DNA of 64,000 nucleotides from an uncultured Clostridia bacterium. GTDB taxonomy: Bacteria; Bacillota; Clostridia; Oscillospirales; Acutalibacteraceae. Location: positions 1 to 64,000 of the forward strand of contig CANRIZ010000004.1 in the NCBI GenBank assembly GCA_947630835.1, given 5' to 3'. The notes beneath the pieces were generated by a model. The model was given only the letters and a program-made list of their open reading frames with translations, did not search any database and was not told the DNA's origin. Below, piece by piece: positions 27,389 through 40,866 of this stretch. Both the position numbers and the translations under genes were made by a program. How positions within the stretch are numbered: the stretch's first letter is position 1; every line of letters starts with the position of its first letter.

Positions 27389-29296
27389 TTACGAAAGCTC
27401 AAACTGACCGGTATAAAGCTGATAATATCTGCCCTTTTGCGCTATAAGGTCGTCGTGGTCGCCGCGTTCGATTATCTTTCCGTGTTCAAGAACCATAATT
27501 GCGTTTGCGTTCCTGACCGTAGAAAGTCTGTGAGCGATTACGAATACCGTTCTGCCCGCCATCAGCTTATCCATACCCTGCTCTATAAGCTTTTCGGTCC
27601 TTGTGTCTATAGAGCTTGTAGCCTCGTCAAGTATCAGCACGGGCGGGTCGGCAACGGCGGCTCTGGCTATAGAGAGCAGCTGCCTTTGTCCCTGCGAAAG
27701 ATTTGAACCGTCGCCCGAAAGAACCGTGTTGTAGCCGTCGGGAAGGGCGTTGATAAATTCGTCCGCATTTGCAAGCTTCGCCGCTTCAACCACCTGTTCG
27801 TGAGTGGCTTCAAGGTTTCCGTAGCGGATATTGTCCTCTATAGTGCCGGTAAACAGGTGCGTATCCTGCAAAACCATACCCAAAGAACGGCGGAGGTCGT
27901 CCTTTTTGATTTTCTGAATGTTTATGGAGTCGTAGCGTATTTTGCCTTTGTTTATCTCGTAAAAACGGTTAATAAGGTTTGTTATCGTAGTTTTGCCCGC
28001 GCCGGTTGAGCCGACAAAAGCGATTTTCTGACCGGGCTTTGCATAAAGCGAAATGTCGTCAAGAACCGTCTTTTTACCGTCGTAAGAGAAGCTGACGTTT
28101 TCAAACTCAACCTTGCCCTCAAGCCTTTGGTAAGTAACGCTGCCGTCCGCCGAATGGGTATGCTTCCACGCCCAAACGCCCGTATGCTCTTTGCACTCGG
28201 TAAGCTCGCCGTCCTTCTCCTTTGCGTTTACGAGCATAACGTAGCCGTCGTCCGTTTCGGGCTTTTCGTCGATATATTCAAAAATTCTCTCTGCGCCCGC
28301 AAGAGCCATAATGGCGTTGTTGAACTGCTGAGATACCTGCGTTATCGGCATGGAGAAGTTCCTCGAATACTGTAAGAACGTAACGAGGCTTCCCGCCGTC
28401 ATATGCATACCGAAAAAGCCCTTAATAGCCACAACCGCTCCGAAAAACGCCGTAACCGCATAGTTAATATGAGTAAGGTTGTTCATAATCGGCATAAGTA
28501 TGCTTGCGAAGGTGTTGGCGCCCGTGGAGGCCCTGCGTAATTCTTCGTTTACCTCGTTAAAATGCTCCTTGACCTCCTGCTCGTGGTTAAATACCTTTAC
28601 AACCTTTTGCCCCTCGATTATTTCCTCGATATAGCCGTTGACGGTTCCCAGCTCCTTTTGCTGGCGCTTAAAGAAATAGGCGGATTTTTCGCCGAGCTTC
28701 TTGGTTAAGAATATCATAACCGCAACCATAGCAACAACTATAACCGTAAGCCATTTGCCGTAGTAAATCATAAGGATAAAAGAACCCGTGATTGTTATAG
28801 CGGAGGAAATCAACTGCGCAAGCCCCTGACTCAAAAACGCCCTGAGCGATTCTACGTCGTTTGTGAATCTTGACATTATTTCGCCGTTAGGTCTTGAATC
28901 GTAGAAGCTTATGGGCAGGTCGGCAACGGACTCAAAAAGGTCCTTCCTCAGCGTTTTAAGCGTTCTTGCCGTCAGGTAAACGGCGCATTTTGCCTTGCCG
29001 TAGGAGGAAATTACGCCGAATACAAATACGGTAAGCATAAACCACAGGTATTTTACAACGGGTTTAAAAAGCGAAAGACTGAACTGCTCGCCCGCAATAT
29101 TGGAAAACATATCGTCGATAAGCGGTTGTAGGAAAACGGACGTGCCGACGCTTGCAACCGCGCTTATTACAACAAATATTATTACGCCCGCAAGCAGCCA
29201 TTTTTCCCTGCCTATATATTTTATCAGCCTTTTTACGGTTTTTTGGGTGTTCTTGGGCTTGCGTACAGGCCCTGAGTTTCTGTTTGGCTTTGGCAT
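27389..29296 (-). CDS. ABC exporter, fused permease/ATPase
   Basis: Walker A GSTGAGKTT, signature LSQGQRQLLSIARA, Walker B ILDEATSS. Confidence 0.93.
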   Translation of the reverse strand: MPKPNRNSGPVRKPKNTQKTVKRLIKYIGREKWLLAGVIIFVVISAVASVGTSVFLQPLIDDMFSNIAGEQFSLSLFKPVVKYLWFMLTVFVFGVISSYGKAKCAVYLTARTLKTLRKDLFESVADLPISFYDSRPNGEIMSRFTNDVESLRAFLSQGLAQLISSAITITGSFILMIYYGKWLTVIVVAMVAVMIFLTKKLGEKSAYFFKRQQKELGTVNGYIEEIIEGQKVVKVFNHEQEVKEHFNEVNEELRRASTGANTFASILMPIMNNLTHINYAVTAFFGAVVAIKGFFGMHMTAGSLVTFLQYSRNFSMPITQVSQQFNNAIMALAGAERIFEYIDEKPETDDGYVMLVNAKEKDGELTECKEHTGVWAWKHTHSADGSVTYQRLEGKVEFENVSFSYDGKKTVLDDISLYAKPGQKIAFVGSTGAGKTTITNLINRFYEINKGKIRYDSINIQKIKKDDLRRSLGMVLQDTHLFTGTIEDNIRYGNLEATHEQVVEAAKLANADEFINALPDGYNTVLSGDGSNLSQGQRQLLSIARAAVADPPVLILDEATSSIDTRTEKLIEQGMDKLMAGRTVFVIAHRLSTVRNANAIMVLEHGKIIERGDHDDLIAQKGRYYQLYTGQFELS

Positions 29297-31050
29297 TACC
29301 GTTCACCTCCCATATTGTTAAAATCATCGCTGCCCTTTTGCTGGGCGTTATAAATATCACGGTATATTTCGTTTCTTTCAAGCAGTTGCTCATGAGTGCC
29401 TATATCGTTTATTTTGCCGCCGTCCATAATTATTATTTTGTCGCAGTCGGATATGGATGAAATCCTTTGCGCAATAATTATTTTTGTCGTGTTCGGAATG
29501 GCGCTTCTGAGTCCCGCTCTGATTTTTGCGTCCGTTGCGGTGTCCACGGCGCTGGTTGAGTCGTCAAGTATGAGTATCTTGGGCTTTTTGAGTATCGCCC
29601 TGGCTATGCACAGCCTTTGCTTTTGACCGCCCGAAACATTAACGCCGCCTTGACCGAGGTCTGTGTTGTAGCCGTCGGGGAAGGAGGAAACAAAGCTGTG
29701 AGCGTCGGCGATTTCGCACGCCTCAACAAGCTCCTCGTCCGTTGCGTTCTTGTTGCCCCAACGCAGGTTATCCGCAATAGTTCCGGAAAAAAGTACGTTT
29801 TTTTGAAGTACCATACTTACCGAGTCGCGAAGCGGCAGAAGACCGTAGTCCTTAACGTTTAGGCCTCCCACAAGCACTTCGCCGCGGGTTGCGTCGTAAA
29901 GTCTGGGAATAAGCTGAACGAGCGAGGATTTGGAGGAACCCGTAGTACCCATTATTCCGACCATTTCGCCGCTGTTTATTTTAAACGAAACGTCCTTTAA
30001 TATGTCCTTCCCTTTTCCGTAAGCAAAGGATACGTTCTTAAACTCAACGCTGCCGTCCTTAACCTCCTCAACGGGATTTTCGGGATCCGATATATCGGAG
30101 CTTTCGTCCAAAACCTCCTGAATACGCTTTGCGCTCGCCTCGGAAAGGAAAAGCTGGGCGATAAGCGCTATAGTGAAAAGGAAGCCCATAAGTATTTGCA
30201 TAACGTAGGAGAATACTGCGGTGAAATCGCCTATGCTGATTTCAAAAAGGGTTATCGCTTTTGCCGATACCACAACTATAGCCATAATGGTGGCGTACAT
30301 CGCAAGCATTAAAAGCGGTTCGCCCAAAATCATAATCTTTTCCGCATGTATTGAGGCGTTTGTGAGGTCTTCGTTTGAAAAATTGAATTTTTCCTTTTCG
30401 TAATCCGTTCTTACAAAGGATTTTACAACCCTGATATTTGTAAGATTCTCCTGTATGGAGGCGTTGAATTTATCAAACTTTTTAAGCATTCTCCTGAAGC
30501 GCTTTATGGCTATCGGGCCGCCTATTGCCAAAACTATGATAATAAGCGGAAGCACTATTGCAAAAACGCTCGAAACCCTTTTGCTCATGGAAATGCAGAT
30601 TATAAGGGCGGATACAAGCTGAATAGGCGCTCTGAAAATGCTCCTTATAAGCATAAGGAAGGTATTTTGAACCGTGGTTACGTCGGTAGTCATTCTCGTA
30701 ATAAGCGAAGCCGTTGAAAAACGGTCGATATTTGAAAACGAGAAGCTCTGTACCCGTTCGATAAGCGCCGAACGCACCTCCGCGCCGAAGCCCATACCGG
30801 CTACTGCGGCGAGCCTTGCCGCGGACGAACCGCATAAAAGGGAGCAGAAGGCGTAAATTAACATTCTGAGTCCCAGCCGGAAAATTTCGTCAAGACCTGC
30901 CTGCCCGATATTGGACGGGTCGATAATATTTACTATTTGCGCCATAACCTGCGGAAGCAGTAATTCAAATATTACCTCGCCTATCATAAGTAAGGGACAT
31001 ATAAAAGCATATATTTTGTACTTTTTGGCGTATCTGAGCAGCTTAATCAT
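29296..31050 (-). CDS. ABC exporter, fused permease/ATPase (heterodimer partner)
   Basis: GTTGSSKSSL, VSGGQKQRLCIARA, ILDDSTSAVD (degenerate Walker B: D in place of catalytic E). Confidence 0.93.
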   Translation of the reverse strand: MIKLLRYAKKYKIYAFICPLLMIGEVIFELLLPQVMAQIVNIIDPSNIGQAGLDEIFRLGLRMLIYAFCSLLCGSSAARLAAVAGMGFGAEVRSALIERVQSFSFSNIDRFSTASLITRMTTDVTTVQNTFLMLIRSIFRAPIQLVSALIICISMSKRVSSVFAIVLPLIIIVLAIGGPIAIKRFRRMLKKFDKFNASIQENLTNIRVVKSFVRTDYEKEKFNFSNEDLTNASIHAEKIMILGEPLLMLAMYATIMAIVVVSAKAITLFEISIGDFTAVFSYVMQILMGFLFTIALIAQLFLSEASAKRIQEVLDESSDISDPENPVEEVKDGSVEFKNVSFAYGKGKDILKDVSFKINSGEMVGIMGTTGSSKSSLVQLIPRLYDATRGEVLVGGLNVKDYGLLPLRDSVSMVLQKNVLFSGTIADNLRWGNKNATDEELVEACEIADAHSFVSSFPDGYNTDLGQGGVNVSGGQKQRLCIARAILKKPKILILDDSTSAVDTATDAKIRAGLRSAIPNTTKIIIAQRISSISDCDKIIIMDGGKINDIGTHEQLLERNEIYRDIYNAQQKGSDDFNNMGGER

Positions 31051-31543
31051 CTTTTTCGCCTCCGTTTTCCGTTATGGAATTTTTTATAATTTTTAAAATA
31101 CATTTTTTATCGGGAATATCGCCGAAAAGGTTTTTGTTTATCCTGTCCATATAACCTTTTAAAGCGACAAGCTCCTCCTGCGTAAAGCCCGAAAAGGTTT
31201 TTGCGTCAAGCTCGTCAAGAATCGAATGTATTTTTTCTATTTGCTTTTTGCCGAAATCCGTCAGTGTAATTATGTTGCGGCGCATATCGTTTTCGTCGCT
31301 TATCTTGCAAATGAGCCCGCTTTTCTGCATTCTCTTTATCGACACCGCCATGGAAGCGGGCGAAACGTTCATAGCCGCCGCAAGCTCGTTTTGAGTACAG
31401 CCGCCGTGTTCCGAAAGGTAGTCGAGTATGGGCGGCTGACCGAAGTAAACCTTACTGTCTTTTAAGCAATTATGAACTATAAAACGCTTGTAACATTCAA
31501 AGTCCGCAAAAGAACGGGTCAAAGCCTTTATATCAAAGGACAC
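31043..31543 (-). CDS. MarR family transcriptional regulator
   Basis: wHTH region GGCTQNELAAAMNVSPASMAVSIKRMQKSGLICKISDENDMRRNIITLTDFGK. Confidence 0.88.
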   Translation of the reverse strand: MSFDIKALTRSFADFECYKRFIVHNCLKDSKVYFGQPPILDYLSEHGGCTQNELAAAMNVSPASMAVSIKRMQKSGLICKISDENDMRRNIITLTDFGKKQIEKIHSILDELDAKTFSGFTQEELVALKGYMDRINKNLFGDIPDKKCILKIIKNSITENGGEKDD

Positions 31544-31564
31544 AAAGTCACCTCTTTATTTAAT

Positions 31565-31589
31565 AAATCGGCTAATTATTAACCGATTT
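31565..31589 (-). promoter_or_regulatory. MarR-type operator palindrome
   Basis: AAATCGGcTAATTATTAaCCGATTT, downstream of TTGACA (31631-31636)-17-TAAAAT (31608-31613). Confidence 0.7.
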
Positions 31590-31642
31590 ACGATTAATTG
31601 ATTACATATTTTAATACACATATATATGTTTGTCAATACAAA

Positions 31643-31672
31643 AAATGAAAGCGGCGCAAAAATGCCGCTTCC
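31643..31672 (-). terminator. Intrinsic terminator after the PRPP synthetase gene
   Basis: Minus strand AAGCGGCATTTTTGCGCCGCTTTCATTTTTTG. Confidence 0.65.
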
Positions 31673-31700
31673 GTTAAAAAAATTTACTTTTTACCGTTGA

Positions 31701-32891
31701 TTATTTAATGCCCTTTTTCCTTAAAAATGCGTCGATCCTGTCCGCCGGATTAAGCAGGTTGCTTATTGACATATCGTGATTTAAAGTATCGATTATATAC
31801 GAAACGTACTTTGACATATCAACCTCGCAGTACCACTCGCGCTCCAAAAGCTCCGGAGTCCTGTAAACAAGGTTGGTTGTGAAAACCTTGGTGATAAGAC
31901 CGTTTTCATATGCCTTGTCAAAGCTGCCGAGCCCCTCGCAGAAAAGCCCGAACGACGAGAAAACGAAAATTCTTTTTGCTCCGAGCTCTTTAAGCTTTGT
32001 CGCAACCTCAAGCATAGATTCGCCCGAGGAAATCATATCGTCAACTATCATAACGTCCTTGCCCGCGACGTTGTCGCCGAGAAATTCGTGCGCAACAATC
32101 GGGTTTCTGCCGTTTACTACTTTGGAATAATCCCTGCGCTTGTAGAACATTCCCAGCTCAAGGCCGAGAACGGTGGAATAGTAAATACATCTTCCCATAC
32201 CGCCCTCATCGGGTGAAATAACCATCATATGGTCGTTGTCAAGCATAAGGTCGGGCACATGGTTTACAAGCGCCTTTATCATCTGGTAAACGGGCTGAAC
32301 GTTCTCAAAGCCGTGAAGCGGGATTGCGTTTTGAACCCTCGGGTCGTGCGCGTCAAAGGTGATGATATTGTCGACGCCCATCATATTGCAAAGCTCCTGC
32401 AATGCAAGCGCGCAGTCAAGCGACTCTCTGTTCGACCTCTTGTGCTGCCTGCCCTCGTAAAGCATAGGCATAATAACCGTAATTCTGTGAGCCTTGCCCG
32501 CAACTGCCGAGATTGCCCTTTTCAGGTTAGCGTAATGCTCGTCCGGCGTCATGGGGACCTCCATACCGTAGATGCTGTGCTTAACTCCGTAGTTGAAAAC
32601 GTCGGCAACAATAAACAAATCATAGCCGCGTACAGATTCCGCTATTGTTCCCTTGCCTTCGCCCGTACCGAAGCGGGGAAAACCCGCCTTAATAATATAA
32701 GTATCCCTCTCGTAACCCGAAAAGGCAATGCTGTGCTTGTGTTCGGATTGCTTCTGAGCGCGCCATTTAACGATATAGCGGTCGATTTTTGAAGCCAACT
32801 CCTCGCAGCCGGGCAAAGCAATGATGCCGAGCGGCCCGTAAGGGATAGTGGTAAATTCTTGTGTGTAATCCGGCATATAAACATCCTCCAA
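31701..32891 (-). CDS. Ribose-phosphate pyrophosphokinase-like protein (long form); start could be at 32876
   Basis: PRPP-binding motif VMIVDDMISSGESMLEVATKLKELGAKRIFVF; TFDAHDPRVQNAIP. Confidence 0.82.
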   Translation of the reverse strand: MEDVYMPDYTQEFTTIPYGPLGIIALPGCEELASKIDRYIVKWRAQKQSEHKHSIAFSGYERDTYIIKAGFPRFGTGEGKGTIAESVRGYDLFIVADVFNYGVKHSIYGMEVPMTPDEHYANLKRAISAVAGKAHRITVIMPMLYEGRQHKRSNRESLDCALALQELCNMMGVDNIITFDAHDPRVQNAIPLHGFENVQPVYQMIKALVNHVPDLMLDNDHMMVISPDEGGMGRCIYYSTVLGLELGMFYKRRDYSKVVNGRNPIVAHEFLGDNVAGKDVMIVDDMISSGESMLEVATKLKELGAKRIFVFSSFGLFCEGLGSFDKAYENGLITKVFTTNLVYRTPELLEREWYCEVDMSKYVSYIIDTLNHDMSISNLLNPADRIDAFLRKKGIK

Positions 32892-32960
32892 CTCAAAAGA
32901 TAAATATATTGTACTATATTTCGACGAAATATTAAAGGGCTTTTATAATTTTTTTAAACT

Positions 32961-34127
32961 TTAGTCAAAAGCATAATCTACCGTGATTACGCACAGGTAT
33001 CTTTCGTCTATTTTGCTTATTTTTTCGCAAACGGCTTTCTCTATTTCACGGCTTGAAAGCTTACAGTCATGCGTTACCTCGATATCGAAAATAAGATTGG
33101 TATGCGTAACGCCCTCTACCACTCTGAAATCGTGTATTTTGAAAGAGCCGTCAACCGATTTTACCGCCTTTTCCGTCATTTCCTTAAAGCCGTTTATTCT
33201 TTCGTCGTCGATAATTACGGGGTCGGCGTGTATCGAGATGAGCATACCGTACTTTTGCATAATATCGTGTTCTATAAGGTCTATGGTATCGTGGATTATC
33301 AAAAAGTCCGAATCGGCGGGCACTTCCGCGTGCGCCGAGGCAAAAAGGCGGGAAGGGCCGTAATCGTGTATTATCAAATCGTGAACGCCTATAACGGAGT
33401 CGTAGGATAATATAAGCTCCTTAACCTCCTCGTAAAACTCCTTTTCGGGCGGCATACCCACAAGCGGGGCGACGGTTTCGCCAACCAGCCTGAAGCCCGA
33501 GATAATTATAAACAGCGCAACCGCCAGACCGAAATATCCGTCTGCGTTAACGTCGGAAAAGCGGGAAATTATAACGGAAACGAGCGCCGCTCCCGTGGAA
33601 ACGCAATCGGAAATGCTGTCCGTAATAACGGCCTTTGTCGCGGTGGAATGTATTTTTTTGTCGAGCTTTGAATTAAACAGCGCAAGCATGAGCTTTAAAA
33701 GTATCGAAGCGGAAAGAATTATTACCGCAGTTACGCTGAACTTTGTCGGCTCGGAGCCCCTGATTTTCTGCACGGAGCTGCCGACAAGCTCAAATCCCAT
33801 AACCAGAACCAAAACCGATACTATAATCCCGACTATGTATTCTATTCTGCCGTGACCGTAGGGGTGCTTTGAATCGGCGGGCTTTTCCGAAAGCTTGAAG
33901 CCGAACAGCGTTACCGACGACAAACCGGCGTCCGATAAATTGTTCACGGCGTCCGCCGTTACCGCAACGCTTCCGGTTATCATTCCCGTGAAGAATTTAA
34001 GCGCGCACAGTATCAGGTTCACGGCAATGCCCACGGCTCCGCTTAATTTGCCGTAAGCGCTGCGTACCGCCGGGTCCTTTGTATTTTCGGAGTCTTTGAT
34101 AAAAAGCTTAATGAGTAAATCGGTCAT
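32961..34127 (-). CDS. Cation diffusion facilitator family transporter
   Basis: ADAVNNLSDAGLSSVTLFGFKLSEKPADSKHPYGHGRIEYI. Confidence 0.93.
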   Translation of the reverse strand: MTDLLIKLFIKDSENTKDPAVRSAYGKLSGAVGIAVNLILCALKFFTGMITGSVAVTADAVNNLSDAGLSSVTLFGFKLSEKPADSKHPYGHGRIEYIVGIIVSVLVLVMGFELVGSSVQKIRGSEPTKFSVTAVIILSASILLKLMLALFNSKLDKKIHSTATKAVITDSISDCVSTGAALVSVIISRFSDVNADGYFGLAVALFIIISGFRLVGETVAPLVGMPPEKEFYEEVKELILSYDSVIGVHDLIIHDYGPSRLFASAHAEVPADSDFLIIHDTIDLIEHDIMQKYGMLISIHADPVIIDDERINGFKEMTEKAVKSVDGSFKIHDFRVVEGVTHTNLIFDIEVTHDCKLSSREIEKAVCEKISKIDERYLCVITVDYAFD

Positions 34128-34336
34128 ACCGTTAAATCCCCCAAGAACCGTTCAGGAAGTTTAAGTGTATTTAAGTATTATAGTGTATATATAATCAATA
34201 ATCAAGAGCGACAAAATTTTTATTAAAAGGAATTTAAAATTTGTTAAAAAATTAACGATAAACTGTTTCCTTATTTTCAAAAATGTGATATACTATAAAT
34301 TCGGAAAAGATAAATTTAAATCAAGAGGTGAAAACC

Positions 34337-34660
34337 GTGGCTGCAAAAATGCTTGACGAAGTGCTTGCAAAGGAAAAGCAGACGCTCGAGAACGAGCGAA
34401 AGAAATCCGAGCAGGCGCAGGGAATATTGGACGCCGCAGCGGCAAAGGCGGAGGAAATAGTCAAAAATGCCGAGCAAGAGGCGGAGCAATATGAAATCGC
34501 CGCAGACGCCGAGGCTCAAAAAAAGGCTCGCGCCATAGGCAAAAACGCCGCTCAAAAGGCGGAGGCGGCGGCCGAGCTTTTAAAAAGCAGGGCAGAATCC
34601 AAGTTCTCGGAGGCTGTAGGCGCAGTAAGAGATATAATTTCGGGCAGGCAGTCCGATTGA
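34337..34660 (+). CDS. V-type ATPase stalk subunit (G/H-like)
   Basis: Coiled-coil Ala/Glu/Lys-rich protein at the head of the V-ATPase operon; GTG start. Confidence 0.75.
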   Translation: MAAKMLDEVLAKEKQTLENERKKSEQAQGILDAAAAKAEEIVKNAEQEAEQYEIAADAEAQKKARAIGKNAAQKAEAAAELLKSRAESKFSEAVGAVRDIISGRQSD

Positions 34661-34682
34661 TTTATTTCAGTATTCATCGGGG

Positions 34683-37158
<2,476 letters not shown>

Positions 37159-37171
37159 GGGGAAAGCTTTT

Positions 37172-37756
37172 ATGACAGGTCTTGAAAAGATACTTTCACA
37201 AATTCAGCAAGAATCCGATGACCGCTGTCGTGAAATCGAAGAAAACGCCAAAGAACAGGCAGAAAAGATAATCGAGAAGGCAAAGGAACGCGCAAACGAA
37301 TTGCTTTCGGAAAGAAAAGCGGCGAGCGACAAAAAGGCGGAGCTTACGGTTGAGTCCGCGCAATCCTCCGCACAGCTTACCCAAAACCGCGCGCTGCTTA
37401 GTGAAAAGCTTGAAATTATCGACGATATGCTCGCGCGTTCTCTCGAAGTAATTAAGGCTCTGCCGAAAAAGGAGTATTACGAAATACTCAAAGAGCTTAT
37501 CTATAAAAACGCAAGGCAGGGCGAGGGCGAACTGCGCCTTTCCAAGGAGGATACGGCAAAGCTTCCCTCCAACTTCATTGACAGCGTAAACAATTCGCTG
37601 AAGAATTCCGAAATCAAGCTCGGCAAAAGCACAAATATAGACAGCGGATTTATACTCGTTTACGGCGATATAGACGTTAACTGCTCATTTGACGCAATAG
37701 CTTCCGAAAAAAAAGATGAGCTTAGGGATACCTTAAACAATTTGTTATTCAACTGA
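37172..37756 (+). CDS. V-type ATP synthase subunit E
   Basis: Position in operon; coiled-coil N-term and GFILVYGDIDVNCSFDAI. Confidence 0.88.
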   Translation: MTGLEKILSQIQQESDDRCREIEENAKEQAEKIIEKAKERANELLSERKAASDKKAELTVESAQSSAQLTQNRALLSEKLEIIDDMLARSLEVIKALPKKEYYEILKELIYKNARQGEGELRLSKEDTAKLPSNFIDSVNNSLKNSEIKLGKSTNIDSGFILVYGDIDVNCSFDAIASEKKDELRDTLNNLLFN

Positions 37757-37773
37757 TAAAGGAGGGAAGCGTT

Positions 37774-38742
37774 TTGAAAAACAGGGACTATCTTTTTGCG
37801 GTGTCGGCAATAAGGGCAAACGAGCTGACGCTGTTGAAGGAGTCGGATTTGGAACAGTTAATCAACGCTCCCGATTATAAAAAAGCGGTCGGCATACTTG
37901 CCGAAAAAGGCTTTGATACTCCGGACGGAAACAATTATTCCAAAATGCTCGATGATGAAATCGAAAAAACCTGGAAGCTGATAAACGAAAGCGCTCCCGA
38001 GGCGGACGCCCTGAAAACCTTTATAGTCAAAAATGATTTTCAGAATCTAAAAGCCGCTTTAAAGGCGGAAATGACGGGAAACGACGCCGAAAAATATTTT
38101 GTCGCCCCCTGCGTTTTTGACAGCGGGGAAATGTACAGGCTTGTAAGCGAAAGAAAGTTTAACGAACTGCCCGATTTTATCTCCGAAACGGCGAAAAGGG
38201 CGTACGACGCTATAGTGAAAACCGGCAGCGGTCAGCTTTGCGACATTATTACAGACGCGGCGGCTATGGAGGCTGTCGTTTCGTTCGCGGGTACGAGCGG
38301 CGACGAGCTTTTGATAAAATATGCGGATGAATTCTGTCTGCTTACCGATATAAAAACGGCTTTGCGGGCGATAAACACAAACAAAAACAGAACTTTTTTT
38401 GAAAACGCCATAGCGGAAAATTCGATTATAAGCAAACAGCAGATTATCGAAGAATCGCTCAAGGGCAAGGACGAGCTTTTGGAGCTTCTTTCGCAAAAGG
38501 GGCTTTCAAATGTCGTGCAGGCGATAGGAAGCGGCAGCTCCGCTTTTGAAAAATACTGCGACGACGAGCTTATGGCAATTATGAAAAAGGCGAAAATGAC
38601 CGTTTTCGGCATAAGCCCTCTTGCGGGGTATTTCGTTGCAAGGGAAACGGAAATAAAATGCCTTAGAATAATACTTTCCGCCAAGCTCAGCGGCGTTTCA
38701 AACGATATTATAAGGGAAAGGATGCGTGAGCTGTATGTATAA
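37774..38742 (+). CDS. V-type ATP synthase subunit C
   Basis: Position; C-terminal SPLAGYFVARETEIKCLRIILSAKLSG. Confidence 0.9.
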   Translation: MKNRDYLFAVSAIRANELTLLKESDLEQLINAPDYKKAVGILAEKGFDTPDGNNYSKMLDDEIEKTWKLINESAPEADALKTFIVKNDFQNLKAALKAEMTGNDAEKYFVAPCVFDSGEMYRLVSERKFNELPDFISETAKRAYDAIVKTGSGQLCDIITDAAAMEAVVSFAGTSGDELLIKYADEFCLLTDIKTALRAINTNKNRTFFENAIAENSIISKQQIIEESLKGKDELLELLSQKGLSNVVQAIGSGSSAFEKYCDDELMAIMKKAKMTVFGISPLAGYFVARETEIKCLRIILSAKLSGVSNDIIRERMRELYV

Positions 38743-39046
38743 AATTGCGGCTATGGGCGACCGTGACAGCATTTACGGCTTTGCTTCGCTCGGAATAAGC
38801 ATTTTTCCCGTTGACGACTCTGCCCAAGCCGTTAAGACTTTGAGGCAGATTTCCGAAAACGGTTACGCCGTAATATATATTACGGAAAATCTCGCTTCGC
38901 AAATTTCCGCAGAGCTTGACAGAATTAAGGACGATCCGCTTCCCGCGGTTATACCGATACCCGGAATTTCGGGCAATAACGGTATGGGAATGAGCCGGGT
39001 AAGCCGATTTGTCGAAAGGGCGGTCGGCTCTGATATTGTTAAATAA
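38726..39046 (+). CDS. V-type ATP synthase subunit F
   Basis: IAAMGDRDSIYGFASLGI...YAVIYITENLA..IPIPGISG. Confidence 0.92.
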   Translation: MSCMYKIAAMGDRDSIYGFASLGISIFPVDDSAQAVKTLRQISENGYAVIYITENLASQISAELDRIKDDPLPAVIPIPGISGNNGMGMSRVSRFVERAVGSDIVK

Positions 39047-39093
39047 TAAGGCGCAAGCCTTACAACCAAACCTTGAAGGGTGGTAAATTATAA

Positions 39094-40866
39094 ATGAGTA
39101 AAGGTACAATATTAAAGGTATCGGGTCCTCTCGTTGTGGCGCAGAATATGAGGGACGCCAATATGTTTGACGTTGTGCGTGTAAGCGAACACAGGCTTAT
39201 AGGCGAAATAATAGAAATGCACGGCGACAGGGCGTCGATTCAGGTATATGAGGACACTGCGGGACTCGGAACCGGAGAGCCTGTCGAGTCAACCAACGAG
39301 CCTTTGAGCGTTGAACTCGGACCGGGACTTATTAAAGGTATATTTGACGGAATACAAAGACCGCTTGAAAAGATAATGGAGCAGATAGGCAACAATCTTT
39401 CAAGGGGCGTTGAAGTACCGTCGCTTCCCAGAGATATAAAATGGCACTTTTATCCTACCGCCAAGGCAGGCGACGAGGTTAGCGCAGGCGACGAGCTCGG
39501 ATACGTTCAGGAAACCGAGCTTGTTAGGCATAAGATAATGGTTCCCTTCGGAGTAAAGGGTAAGGTAAAGGAAATAACCGAGGGCGATTATACCGTTGAG
39601 GAAAAAATCGGAAGCATTGAAACGGAAAACGGCTCGAAGGTTTCGGTAACCCTTATGCAGAAATGGCCCGTAAGAAAGGGCAGACCATATAAGAAAAAGC
39701 TTCCGCCCGATATGCCTCTTATAACGGGTCAGCGTGTTGTCGACGCTCTTTTCCCGATAGCAAAGGGAGGCGTAGCGGCTATCCCCGGTCCTTTCGGAAG
39801 CGGCAAAACCGTTACTCAGCATCAGCTTGCAAAGTGGGCGGAAACGGATATAGTCGTATATATAGGCTGCGGCGAACGCGGCAACGAAATGACGGACGTT
39901 CTTAACGAATTTCCCGAGCTTATAGACCCGCACACAGGCAAATCCCTTATGGAACGCACGGTGCTTATAGCGAATACCTCCGATATGCCGGTTGCCGCCC
40001 GTGAAGCTTCAATTTACACAGGCATTACGATAGCGGAATATTTCAGGGATATGGGCTATTCCGTTGCGCTTATGGCGGATTCGACGTCGCGTTGGGCGGA
40101 GGCGCTGCGTGAAATGTCCGGCAGACTTGAAGAAATGCCCGGCGAGGAGGGCTATCCGGCGTATTTAAGCTCAAGGCTCGCGCAGTTTTACGAAAGAGCC
40201 GGACGTGTCGAGGTGCTCGGCTCGGGCAGCCGGGAGGGTTCGCTTTCGGTTATAGGGGCGGTTTCGCCTCCCGGCGGCGATATCTCGGAGCCCGTTTCGC
40301 AGGCGACGCTCAGAATAGTAAAGGTGTTCTGGGGGCTTGATTCTTCGCTTGCCTACAAGCGCCATTTCCCGGCGATAAACTGGCTTACCTCCTATTCGCT
40401 TTATGCGGACAATCTCGGCGAATGGTTCAATAAAAACGTCAGTCCCAAGTGGACCGAAATGAGAACGAGAATTATGGGGCTGCTTTCCGACGAGGCTTCG
40501 CTTGACGAGATAGTTAAGCTTGTCGGTATGGACGCTCTTTCGGCTTCGGACAGACTTAAAATGGAAGCCGCAAGAAGTATCAGGGAGGACTTTTTACATC
40601 AGCTTGCTTTCCACGAAGTCGATACTTACAGCTCCCTTAAAAAGCAGAATTATATGATGAGCCTTGTGCTTGCCTACTTCGACGAGTCAAACGAGGCTCT
40701 CGAAAAGGGCGCGGACATTGAAAAGCTTGCCGCCCTGCCCGTAAGGGAAGCGATAGGCAGATTTAAGTACGTTAAAGAGGAAAATACGGATTCCGAATAC
40801 GAAAAAACTCTTTTACAGTTAAGAAAAGAAATTGACGAAGCTGTAAACACAAAGGAGGAATACTGA
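39094..40866 (+). CDS. V-type ATP synthase subunit A
   Basis: [46 protein letters not shown]. Confidence 0.98.
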   Translation: MSKGTILKVSGPLVVAQNMRDANMFDVVRVSEHRLIGEIIEMHGDRASIQVYEDTAGLGTGEPVESTNEPLSVELGPGLIKGIFDGIQRPLEKIMEQIGNNLSRGVEVPSLPRDIKWHFYPTAKAGDEVSAGDELGYVQETELVRHKIMVPFGVKGKVKEITEGDYTVEEKIGSIETENGSKVSVTLMQKWPVRKGRPYKKKLPPDMPLITGQRVVDALFPIAKGGVAAIPGPFGSGKTVTQHQLAKWAETDIVVYIGCGERGNEMTDVLNEFPELIDPHTGKSLMERTVLIANTSDMPVAAREASIYTGITIAEYFRDMGYSVALMADSTSRWAEALREMSGRLEEMPGEEGYPAYLSSRLAQFYERAGRVEVLGSGSREGSLSVIGAVSPPGGDISEPVSQATLRIVKVFWGLDSSLAYKRHFPAINWLTSYSLYADNLGEWFNKNVSPKWTEMRTRIMGLLSDEASLDEIVKLVGMDALSASDRLKMEAARSIREDFLHQLAFHEVDTYSSLKKQNYMMSLVLAYFDESNEALEKGADIEKLAALPVREAIGRFKYVKEENTDSEYEKTLLQLRKEIDEAVNTKEEY

